A DNA stretch of 64,000 nucleotides, taken from positions 23,779 to 87,778 of the forward strand of contig PLIC01000132.1 in assembly GCA_003139995.1 (NCBI GenBank), read 5' to 3'. Position numbers and translations under genes: made by a program. Source of the stretch: Candidatus Acidiflorens stordalenmirensis (GTDB lineage Bacteria; Acidobacteriota; Terriglobia; Terriglobales; Acidobacteriaceae). Position 1 is the first letter of the stretch; every line of letters starts with the position of its first letter. This document shows positions 26,857 to 34,715 of this stretch, in pieces. Below the pieces are notes generated by a model. It made no database searches and was not told the origin of the DNA. It saw only the letters and a list, made by a program, of their open reading frames with translations.

Positions 26857-27603
26857 ATGAAGATCGCAATCTCCCAACCCACATACCTCCCATGGCTTGG
26901 CTATTTCGACCTGGTCGACCAGGTGGACAAGTTTGTGCTGCTGGACACGGTGCAGTTTGAGAAGCAGTCGTGGCAGCAGCGAAACCGGATCAAGACCCCT
27001 ACTGGGTTGGAGTGGCTGACCGTACCGGTGAAGATCAAGGGGCGCTCGACACAGATCATTGAAGAAGTTGAGATCGCCGCGCCGGAATTTTACAAAAGGC
27101 ACCTCAATTTGGTACACGCTCACTACCGGACAACACACTATTTCAAGGATTGTTTCCCGCAACTTTCGGCGATCTTGGAAGAATCCTGCCGGGACAGGCT
27201 GGCCGTACTGAACTTTCGTCTTATCGAGTGGCTAATGGCGTCTCTGGGCATTACCGTTCCCTTGATATTGTCTTCAACCCTGAAGGTCGAGGGCACACGC
27301 TCAGCTCTTAACCTGGCTATCTGTGAACGGCTCTGTGCCACGAAATACCATTCCGCCATTGGCTCCGCAGTTTACCTCTTGCCAGACGTAGATTTATTTG
27401 CACGTAAGGGCATTGAAGTCTGTTTTCAAAACTATGCGCACCCGGAATATCGGCAGCTCTTCCCGTCTTTCTGCCCGTACGCGTCAACTCTGGACCTGAT
27501 CTTCAATGAGGGGCCGCGCTCGCTGGAGATTATCCGTAGTGGCCGGGGCAATCCGTTATCGCCCGCACAGGTTGCGCTGCAGCAGAACCCGGCCCAGAGA
27601 TGA
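26857..27603 (+). CDS. wbqC: WbqC-like family protein
   Basis: The 248-residue protein begins MKIAISQPTYLPWLGYFDLV, then VLLDTVQFEKQSWQQRNRIK and LTVPVK, the hallmarks of the WbqC family found in O-antigen loci. Members are thought to take part in amino-sugar acylation or other modification, but no reaction is firmly established to my knowledge. It follows the PLP-like gene by 11 bases. Its last 29 bases recur at 28671-28699. Confidence 0.88.
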   Translation: MKIAISQPTYLPWLGYFDLVDQVDKFVLLDTVQFEKQSWQQRNRIKTPTGLEWLTVPVKIKGRSTQIIEEVEIAAPEFYKRHLNLVHAHYRTTHYFKDCFPQLSAILEESCRDRLAVLNFRLIEWLMASLGITVPLILSSTLKVEGTRSALNLAICERLCATKYHSAIGSAVYLLPDVDLFARKGIEVCFQNYAHPEYRQLFPSFCPYASTLDLIFNEGPRSLEIIRSGRGNPLSPAQVALQQNPAQR

Positions 27604-27767
27604 GCGACGTAGGGTATTGCTAAATTTCATATTTTTCCCACGCGACCAATGGTCCGGCTCAAGCAGAAGCCGAACTCGCACCTTATCGCGTACCTGCTAT
27701 TGGCGCTCAGCCGCTGGGATGAAGATGTACAATATTGATTTTCCGGTCGAGGATTGAGTCGGTGGCT

Positions 27768-28546
27768 TGGATGGCAAAATTACCTATGTCGACAAAACCC
27801 GAACCGAAGGTGGTTGCGCAGTCTACGCCAAAAGAGCTGGCGCTCCGTGAACGCCTTCATACTTTCTTCGACGAATGTCCCATCCCGAAAAATGAATTGT
27901 TCACGAACCTGGGGCTTTTCCTCAATTGACAGACCCTATCCCGCATTTTGTTCATGCACGAGCTGTACCAAAGAATTGTGAACGTCCACGGAATCGTCGT
28001 GGAATTTGGAACTCGTTGGGGCCAGAACCTGGCACTATTCTCTTCATTTCGCGGTATATATGAACCATTCAACTACACGCGAAAAATAGTTGGATTCGAT
28101 ACATTTGAGGGTTTGGGTCGGTTTCCGCGCAAGACAAGCGGTCAGAGGGTGTAGTTGTGGGAGGATACGGCGTTTCCGAGAACTACGAAGCGTATCTTGA
28201 TGGCATCCTGAGCTATCACGAACAAGAAAGTCCGCTCGCCCACATTCGCAAATACCAGCTCGTAAAAGGCGATGCGGCCGTAACCGCGCCCAAGTATCTT
28301 AACGACAACCCGGAAACCATCATCGCCCTTGCCTATTTCGATTTTGATCTTTATGAGCCCACGAAGAAGTGTTTAGAGCTCATTAAGGACTACGTAACTC
28401 GCGGCTCCGTGTTGGCATTTGACGAATTGAATCATCCGGCATTCCCAGGAGAGACAATAGCGCTTCGAGAAGTCCTCGGTTTACAAAAGTACAGGATCGT
28501 GCGTTCTCCCTTGGCGCCTACGCCTTCTTATATTGTGATCGAGTAG
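27768..28546 (+). pseudogene. Broken TylF/macrocin-type O-methyltransferase
   Basis: The family start (RERLHTFFDECPIPKNELF, TNLGLFLN) runs into a TGA at 27927-27929 and continues in the same frame as QTLSRILFMHELYQRIV, then GIVVEFGTRWGQNLALF and KIVGFDTFEG. The TGA is most simply a CGA (Arg) mutated by transition. After GFDTFEG the frame shifts, and from about 28130 a second frame gives SEGVVVGGYGVSENYEAYLDG and the complete C-terminal half (YFDFDLYEPTKKCLELI, FDELNHPAFPGE). One nonsense and one frameshift make it very likely inactive. It belongs to the cassette between wbqC and pseI. Confidence 0.85.
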
Positions 28547-28622
28547 TGGATTGCTTGGCGGAGCCATCGCATTAGTCCGAAGGGGCTCAACCCGAGGGGC
28601 GACGAACGGAGACTGCTGATCG

Positions 28623-28661
28623 ACATTGTGGCCGAGCTGTCGGCGAATCATCGCCAGGACT
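28623..28661 (+). repeat. 39-bp exact duplicate of the pseI 5' region
   Basis: These 39 bases are identical to 29564-29602 in pseI and encode IVAELSANHRQD. The reading frame goes nowhere after the block, so this is a truncated pseI 5' end. It lies 76 bases after the broken methyltransferase. Confidence 0.85.
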
Positions 28662-28670
28662 CCAGCGGAA

Positions 28671-28699
28671 GTTGCGCTCCAGCAGAACCCAGCCCAGAG
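28671..28699 (+). repeat. 29-bp duplicate of the wbqC 3' end
   Basis: Bases 28671-28699 match 27571-27599 at the wbqC 3' end with two mismatches. The block directly follows the pseI 5' fragment and directly precedes the 3' end of the minus-strand methyltransferase. Confidence 0.75.
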
Positions 28700-28716
28700 T
28701 TCCATCGCGGGCGGGA

Positions 28717-29418
28717 CTACTTTTCGACCGTGATCAGCCAGTTGGAATTTGTGCCGCTACGGTTTCCGAAGGTTGTCTCAGTTTTCTCGAAGCTTACTTG
28801 GGCAAACTTGGCGAAGTACACGGGCACCTCATCCGCTGCAAGGAAGTGCTGAGTGCTGTGAAGTTCGTTGGTCTCGGTGATGCTCAGTTGAAACGTATTG
28901 TGTTCGAGTCGTACTCCCTTGCCAAAGCGGTAGTCGTCGGTGGTCCTCAAGACTACAAAAGCTTTTCCTCCGGGGATAAGGATTCTGTGTACTTCCGCAA
29001 GGGCTTGTTTCATTTCATTTGCAGTGCCGTAGTAGAACACTCCGTAACTTAAGACGATGGCAAAACTGCAATCCATATAGGGAAGAGCAAGCATCGAAGC
29101 TTGCGACAGGCTCGCCTGCAAACCCGCTTTCAGCAGCCGTTCGCGAGCCCGTTGCAGACCGACGAAGGAAATATCCATGCCAAACGCCTCGAACTCCAGC
29201 TCGGCAGCAAGTTTCGTATGGCGGCCGGCTCCCAATCCAATATCGAGGAACTGCACCGGGTGGTGTTTCTCCAGCAGTTCACGATTGGTCATCAGAAAAC
29301 GGACGACATGATCGTTTGGATAAATGGGACGGAAACGGGGTTTTTCGTGGAGCTGGTCCCAGTGTGAGGAGGAATCGAACATGTCAGGAGCATAACCGAT
29401 TAAATACTTAAGATGCAC
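28717..29418 (-). CDS. Class I SAM-dependent methyltransferase
   Basis: This 233-residue protein has motif I VQFLDIGLGAGRHTKLA, an acidic motif II end FGMDISFVGLQRA, and DCSFAIVLSYGVFYYG with IPGGKAFVVLR as later motifs. It is a Methyltransf_11/25-type enzyme with no clear substrate. The frame starts at GTG 29418; the ATG at 29382 (MFDSSSHWDQLHEK) fits the family start better. It is antisense to the direction of the cluster and lies between duplicated wbqC and pseI fragments, so it was probably acquired as a cassette. Confidence 0.82.
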   Translation of the reverse strand: MHLKYLIGYAPDMFDSSSHWDQLHEKPRFRPIYPNDHVVRFLMTNRELLEKHHPVQFLDIGLGAGRHTKLAAELEFEAFGMDISFVGLQRARERLLKAGLQASLSQASMLALPYMDCSFAIVLSYGVFYYGTANEMKQALAEVHRILIPGGKAFVVLRTTDDYRFGKGVRLEHNTFQLSITETNELHSTQHFLAADEVPVYFAKFAQVSFEKTETTFGNRSGTNSNWLITVEK

Positions 29419-30564
29419 GCGGTGTGTTGCAAGTGCTCCTGGTTGCCGTTATCATCCAGGCTGAAGTTGAGAATCCCAACCAGGGAGTCAATTCTGTTCG
29501 AAGCAAAGTGTCCGCGGTCCCTCAAGCTCGCACACCGGGAGATCGGAAGCAATTGTCCAATTTACATTGTGGCCGAGCTGTCGGCGAATCATCGCCAGGA
29601 CTTTGATCAGGCGGTCCGGATTCTTCGAGCCGCCAAGGACGCTGGCGCGGATGCGCTTAAGCTCCAGACCTACACGGCCGACACGATCACGCTGCGCAGC
29701 GACAGAGAATGTTTTCGGATTGCGGGCGGCACGCTGTGGGATGGCCGCACTCTTCACGACCTCTACCAGGAGGCATTTACGCCCTGGGAGTGGCAGCCGA
29801 AACTGAAAGAGATCGCGGACGAACTGGGGCTGCAGTTGTTTTCGAGCGCGTTTGACGATAGCGCCGTCGACTTTCTCGAACAGATGAATGTTCCCGCGCA
29901 CAAGGTGGCGTCGTTTGAACTGGTGGACATCGGCTTGATCCAGAAGATGGCCCGCACCGGGAAGCCGATGATTATGTCGACCGGCATGGCCAGCGAAGAC
30001 GAAATCTCGGAAGCGGTCGAGGCGGCGCGCGGGGCAGGTGCGACTCAGATTGCGCTGTTGAAGTGCACGAGCGCCTACCCGGCGCCGCCGGAGGAAGCGA
30101 ACCTGCTCACGATCCCAGAACTGGCGCGCCGTTTTGATTGTCCGGTGGGGCTTTCCGATCACACGATGGGAATCGCGGTGCCAGTCGTTGCCGTGACGCT
30201 CGGAGCGTGCATCATTGAGAAGCATCTTTGCCTGCGACGGGCGGATGGGGGGCCGGACGGTGCGTTCTCACTCGAACCCCAGGAATTCAAGGCGATGGTA
30301 GAGGCGGTGCGCACAGCCGAAAAAGCTCTTGGCGCGGTCCAGTTTGCCTCCGGACCGCGGGAGGCCAACAGCCTCAAGTTTCGGCGCTCGCTGTTTGTGG
30401 TCGAAGATATAAAGAAGGGCGAGTCATTTACGAAACAGAATGTGCGTTCGATTCGTCCGGCGGATGGATTGCACCCGCGGCACTTCAAGGAAGTTCTGGG
30501 AAAGCGAGCGGCCTGCGACGTGGAGCGGGGAACTCCGCTGAGTTGGGCGCTGGTGGCGGGCTAA
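29413..30564 (+). CDS. pseI: Pseudaminic (nonulosonic) acid synthase
   Basis: PseI condenses the 6-deoxy-2,4-diacylamino sugar with phosphoenolpyruvate. The NeuB-type TIM barrel is complete: IVAELSANH, KLQTYTADTITL, FSSAFDDSAVDFLE, KVASFELVDI, IMSTGMAS, LKCTSAYPAP, GLSDHTMGI and IEKHL. An SAF antifreeze-like domain closes the C-terminus (RRSLFVVEDIKKGE, IRPADGLHP). The KLQTYT and SFEL motifs favour PseI over sialic or legionaminic synthases. The first ~43 residues from ATG 29413 do not resemble the family; a CTG at 29494 behind AGGGAG is another possible start. The 5' end seems to have been rearranged. Confidence 0.92.
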   Translation: MHAVCCKCSWLPLSSRLKLRIPTRESILFEAKCPRSLKLAHREIGSNCPIYIVAELSANHRQDFDQAVRILRAAKDAGADALKLQTYTADTITLRSDRECFRIAGGTLWDGRTLHDLYQEAFTPWEWQPKLKEIADELGLQLFSSAFDDSAVDFLEQMNVPAHKVASFELVDIGLIQKMARTGKPMIMSTGMASEDEISEAVEAARGAGATQIALLKCTSAYPAPPEEANLLTIPELARRFDCPVGLSDHTMGIAVPVVAVTLGACIIEKHLCLRRADGGPDGAFSLEPQEFKAMVEAVRTAEKALGAVQFASGPREANSLKFRRSLFVVEDIKKGESFTKQNVRSIRPADGLHPRHFKEVLGKRAACDVERGTPLSWALVAG

Positions 30565-30685
30565 GAATTGTCGACGCTGAACCCCTAAAGGTATCTGATT
30601 TCCCGTAGAGACGCGGCTTGCCGCCTCTGAGATGAGGCAAGCTCCGTCTTTACAGAGCGACACCCCGATGCGAAGCCGGCATCTT

Positions 30686-32500
30686 ATGCGAGTTCTCCTC
30701 TTACATCACGACGATGACTTCCTCGGTTCGTGGGCACGTCAGCATTGGGATTCGGTGATCGACCTGGGGCGAGCCCCAAAATCGCTTTATGACGAACGGA
30801 GTGCTGCGCTGGGCTGTCCGGTCTTCAGTATTTTCGACCTTGCCGTCGAAGTTGAGGACCTGCAGATTTGGCGTCACCTGCTTGAACCCGGCATGGGACG
30901 CGTTGTGGACCGATTGGGCATCGACTGGTGGGACGTGATCAGTGTGATTCTGCAGCCGGAATTGCAGGACGTGCGGCTCGCGCTTCGGCTGGCCGAGAAA
31001 CTCAAAGGATGTCGAACGCTGGTTGCAAGCCGGCCGTCGGTGACAGCGGAAGCTGTGCGACTTCAATTGGGAATACCGCTGCAGGTGATGCACCGGGAAC
31101 TGCGGAAGCGTCTGCTGCGCAGCGTTCTGCGGCGCGGCAGTGCGCTAGCGAACCTTGGCTTCGAACAATTGCTGCAGGTGGTGTACGACAAGTACGATCC
31201 GCACTACCGCTGGCGAAGGAAACTGGCGGGGGGACCGATGCAGTCGTCGGCGCAATCGTGGAAATGGAGATCGGAAGAAAAATGGGAGCCGCTAGTGCTG
31301 CTTCCGACGGCCTATTCCAATGTCACGAAAACCGCGCTCAGTTACGCCGAAATCTTGCCCGGGCAGAAATTTCTCCTGGTTTTCGCCCGCGAGTCTGCAG
31401 CGGTCTCGCCGATTCCGTCGAATGTTGAGACAGCGAGTCTGGCGGGTTTCGCAACGAAAGGGTGCGACAAGCATGAATTGCAGGAACTTGAAGCCAGCTG
31501 GAAACAGATGGAGCAGTTGCTCGAAGAACATCCGGCATTCAGATTGCCGGTTCAGCTCCGAATCTTGAAAAAAGGGCCGCGCTGGTTGCGGTGGGGGCTC
31601 ACGGTTCGCGATGCCTGGATCCGGGTCCTGGAGACGCGTCCGGTGGTGGGCTGTCTGAGCGGCGACGATTCGAATCCATACACGCGGATTCCTCTGCTGC
31701 TGGCCGAGCAGCGGGGAATTTCGGCAGTTGCGTGTCATCACGGAGCGCTCGATTGCGGCATGGCATATAAGAATCTACGGTTTTCGAATTATCTGGCCAA
31801 AGGCGAGATGGAGCGTGACTATCTGGAACGCATTTGCGGCGTCGATGCGGGCCGGATTCGGATCGGCGCGGCGTCGTCTCCACCGCGAGAGAATGCTTCC
31901 GTGTGGAGTGAACGCGCTCCCTCGATCACGTTTTTCACCGAGCCATATGAAACGGATTTGTGGCGGGTGGAGGCGATCTATCGAGAGGTGTTGCCACGCC
32001 TCTGTGCGGCAGCCCGCGGGTCGGGCAAGACTGTGGTTTTGAAGCTGCATCCGTTTGAGAGCGCCCGGCAGAGGCTGAGGTTGGTGAAAAGAGTTTTGAG
32101 CGAGGGCGACCGGAAGTTGGTGAGCTTGACGGATGCGCCACTGTCTCGCGAGATTTTTCAGCACACATGGTGCGCGGTGACGGTCGAATCGACGGTGGCT
32201 TTCGAATGTGCGTCGGTCGGGATCCCCGCTTTTCTGTGCGGATGGTTGCGGCATGCTTACGCCGGATATGCTCCGCAATATGTGCGCTTCGGCGTGGGAC
32301 GGATGCTTGAATTTCCGGATGACCTGCTGCGCATTCCAGATATGTTGCGTGCGATTATACCCAACTCGGACACTGCATGCCGGCTGGTGCAGGCGATTTC
32401 TCCGGAGGCGCTGTCAGAAGTTCTCTGCCAGCCACAGGCGAGCGGTTTGAGGTCAGTATGCAAGAGTGCGATGTTCAAAGGCGGCGAAGCGAGGGTGTAA
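30686..32500 (+). CDS. Large GT-B-like protein, candidate nonulosonic acid glycosyltransferase
   Basis: From the ATG at 30686 the protein has 604 residues (an in-frame ATG at 30632 adds 18). It starts MRVLLLHHDDDFLGSWARQHW and has a two-domain layout. The second half carries CHHGALDCG, VVLKLHPFESARQRL, TVESTVAFECASVGIPAFL and GWLRHAYAGYAPQYVRFG, similar to capsule/CDP-glycerol-type and sialyltransferase-like GT-B domains with an H-P and S-T-V nucleotide site. It directly follows pseI. A transferase using CMP-activated sugar is a reasonable inference; I do not recognise the family. Confidence 0.55.
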   Translation: MRVLLLHHDDDFLGSWARQHWDSVIDLGRAPKSLYDERSAALGCPVFSIFDLAVEVEDLQIWRHLLEPGMGRVVDRLGIDWWDVISVILQPELQDVRLALRLAEKLKGCRTLVASRPSVTAEAVRLQLGIPLQVMHRELRKRLLRSVLRRGSALANLGFEQLLQVVYDKYDPHYRWRRKLAGGPMQSSAQSWKWRSEEKWEPLVLLPTAYSNVTKTALSYAEILPGQKFLLVFARESAAVSPIPSNVETASLAGFATKGCDKHELQELEASWKQMEQLLEEHPAFRLPVQLRILKKGPRWLRWGLTVRDAWIRVLETRPVVGCLSGDDSNPYTRIPLLLAEQRGISAVACHHGALDCGMAYKNLRFSNYLAKGEMERDYLERICGVDAGRIRIGAASSPPRENASVWSERAPSITFFTEPYETDLWRVEAIYREVLPRLCAAARGSGKTVVLKLHPFESARQRLRLVKRVLSEGDRKLVSLTDAPLSREIFQHTWCAVTVESTVAFECASVGIPAFLCGWLRHAYAGYAPQYVRFGVGRMLEFPDDLLRIPDMLRAIIPNSDTACRLVQAISPEALSEVLCQPQASGLRSVCKSAMFKGGEARV

Positions 32501-32840
32501 CCCACAAGAATCTTCATGATCACGGCATTCACTCCCTCGTTCGCGGATGAAGCGAACACGAACGCGCAGAACCTGACCGCGAAAGAGATCGTAAACCGTC
32601 TTCCGACATACACCCGCGAAGGAATTTGCGCATAGCGGTACTGAAGAACTACCGGAAGACGCCGAGTTGCGGCCGCGCTGGAACAAGGCTTTACTTATAG
32701 GTTCTCTTTGGGGCGCAAGCGATTCCTCTTTCTGGATCAGGCGAAGGATTTAGCGATGTCCCCAGATCCTGCGAACGTAACCGGTGTACCTTCACGGTAA
32801 CGGAAAAACTTTAGCTGGTCGACGGAGATTGCCAAATTTG
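32501..32840. other. Intergenic region, no supported gene
   Basis: A 39-codon frame at 32516-32635 (FADEANTNAQNLTAKEIVNR core) looks like the start of a secreted protein but ends at once, and I cannot support it as a gene. The rest of the stretch shows no clear frame. It separates the nonulosonic block from the flippase. Confidence 0.3.
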
Positions 32841-34448
32841 ATGAAGGTTCCTTGCAGCGAGACCGATACCTCACCGCCCCCGAACTCGACCGGGATGGCG
32901 CCCGATGTTCTTCGCCTGGAGTTCCGGCGCAACCTTGGCCACATCTCCCGCCAGTCCGCCGTGTTCTTCGTCGGCACTCTCTTTACGATGGCGGCGGGTT
33001 ACCTGGTCAAAATCTATGTGGCCCGTGTGCTGGGCGCCGAGCAGCTAGGGCTGTATGCGCTCGGCATGACACTGGTGAGCCTCACGCAACTGGTGGGCGT
33101 GTCGGGACTACCCGCGACCGCCGCGCGCTACGTCGCTGTCTACAACCGAACCGGGAGAATGGACGAATTGCGCGGATTCCTGACCCGGAGTGTCGGCACG
33201 GTAACCTCTCTGAACCTGGTTCTATCCATTGGCCTGGCATTCGGCGGATCCTGGATTGCGCGGACGTTCTACCACGCTCCCAACCTTGGACAGTACATGC
33301 CGCTCTTTGCGGCCCTCGTTTTTCTTGGCTCGCTTAACATCTTCTACTGCCAGATTCTCGGAGGCTTCAAGGATGTTGCCAAACGCACCGTGATCACCAG
33401 TTTCATCGGGAGTCCGCTGGTGATAGCTGTCACTGTGCTGTTGCTTGCCTTGGGCACGGGAATGTGGGGTTATCTCGCGGCCCAGATCGTCACTTCGTTG
33501 GTGGTGGTCGTACTGCTCGTGGTGGTCGCATCGAAGCTAACGCCCGCAGCCGCTCGTTTTTCCTTCTCCGCTTTGCCCCCGCTTGATCCCGAAGTCAGGT
33601 CTTTCGCGGCAGCAGCTTTCGGAATGGCCGCGCTCGATTTTCTCGTATCCCAGGCCGACAAGATCCTACTGGGACTTTACCTGAATCCGCGAGTTGTTGG
33701 CATCTATGTACTTGCTTCCACCCTTTCGGCGTTCATTCCGATAGTTCTGCAGTCGGTGAATCAGATTCTTGCTCCCGTCATCGCAGACCTGCACGCGCAA
33801 GGGCGGCAGGACGTTCTGCAAAAGCTCTTCCAGACACTTACCAAGTGGATTTTGGGATCCACAGCCCCCTTGGCCTTCGTTGTTATCATTTTCGCTCCCA
33901 AGTTGATGCGTATTTTCGGGGCGGATTTCGAGGTGGGGTGGCCCGTGCTCGTCATCGGAGCAATCGGGCAACTGGTGAACTGCGGCGTCGGGTCCGTGGG
34001 AAACCTTCTGCTCATGTCCGGGAATCAGAGGCGGCTCATCAAGGTCCAGTTCGCGATGGCCATCGTCTCCGTTGTGGTGAACATCTCTCTCATCCCGATA
34101 TTGGGTATGGTGGGAGCGGCTCTGGCGGCTGCCTGCGTCAACGTGGTCAGCAACCTGTGGAATCTCTCCGAGGTTCGCAAATCGCTGCGGATCTCCCCGT
34201 ATAATCGAGGGTACTTCGCGCTCCTGATTCCAACCGCGGTCCTGGCCGTAGTGTTAGCAGCACTGCGTATGGTCACAGGTTCAATGGCTCATCAGTGGGC
34301 CGTGATTTTGTTCGCGTTGCTGCTGTCTTATTCGCTGTTCGGTAGGTTGGCCATTACATACGCGTTGGATTCTGACGACCGTATGATCGCGCGGAGCGCG
34401 TGGTCGCAATTGCGCGGTGGTTTGCGGAAACTGGGAGTGGAAGCGTGA
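32841..34448 (+). CDS. Oligosaccharide flippase (Wzx-like, MOP superfamily)
   Basis: The protein has about 535 residues from ATG 32841; ATG 32895 (MAPDVLRLEFRRNLG) is also possible. It contains 12-14 hydrophobic segments with the family start RQSAVFFVGTLFTMAAGYLVKIYVARVLGA, broken here by residue numbers (about 35-65), and the later NQILAPVIADLHAQG. It should flip lipid-linked oligosaccharide across the inner membrane in a Wzx/Wzy pathway together with the ligase/polymerase at 43.4 kb. The stop overlaps the next start (TGATG). Confidence 0.88.
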   Translation: MKVPCSETDTSPPPNSTGMAPDVLRLEFRRNLGHISRQSAVFFVGTLFTMAAGYLVKIYVARVLGAEQLGLYALGMTLVSLTQLVGVSGLPATAARYVAVYNRTGRMDELRGFLTRSVGTVTSLNLVLSIGLAFGGSWIARTFYHAPNLGQYMPLFAALVFLGSLNIFYCQILGGFKDVAKRTVITSFIGSPLVIAVTVLLLALGTGMWGYLAAQIVTSLVVVVLLVVVASKLTPAAARFSFSALPPLDPEVRSFAAAAFGMAALDFLVSQADKILLGLYLNPRVVGIYVLASTLSAFIPIVLQSVNQILAPVIADLHAQGRQDVLQKLFQTLTKWILGSTAPLAFVVIIFAPKLMRIFGADFEVGWPVLVIGAIGQLVNCGVGSVGNLLLMSGNQRRLIKVQFAMAIVSVVVNISLIPILGMVGAALAAACVNVVSNLWNLSEVRKSLRISPYNRGYFALLIPTAVLAVVLAALRMVTGSMAHQWAVILFALLLSYSLFGRLAITYALDSDDRMIARSAWSQLRGGLRKLGVEA

Positions 34449-34645
34449 TGACTCAAGTTCGGACAGTGAGCCTGCCGCAGGATCTTTGCGCGGAAGCGGA
34501 AAGGCAGTTTGGAAGCCGCTTTGATAACTTCGAAGCCCTGCTGACGTTTGTACTGCAGGAGATCACGAAGGTCGATGCCAGCCTTCTGGATCAGGCTGAA
34601 CAGCAGATAATCGAACAGCGGCTGAAAGATCTAGGCTACCTTTGA
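34448..34645 (+). CDS. Small sulfatase-associated protein, RHH-like
   Basis: The 65-residue protein reads MTQVRTVSLPQDLCAEAER in front and ends EQRLKDLGYL. It resembles small ribbon-helix-helix-like proteins I recall beside alkaline-phosphatase-superfamily genes, whose shared feature is a C-terminal R-L-x-x-L-G-Y-L. Its ATG overlaps the flippase stop by one base, and the sulfatase-like gene follows after 70 bases. It is probably a partner or regulator of that enzyme. This is inference from genomic association. Confidence 0.65.
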   Translation: MTQVRTVSLPQDLCAEAERQFGSRFDNFEALLTFVLQEITKVDASLLDQAEQQIIEQRLKDLGYL

Positions 34646-34715
34646 AGCGTCTGTGAAATCACGCGGGGGCCACTAACAGAGGAAACTGAGAGTCTAGTTG
34701 ATCAAACACTAGCGA

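Noticed and set aside
32516..32635. 39-codon frame after the GT-B-like gene
   Set aside because: It has a plausible composition but no ribosome site, no family and a very short length.
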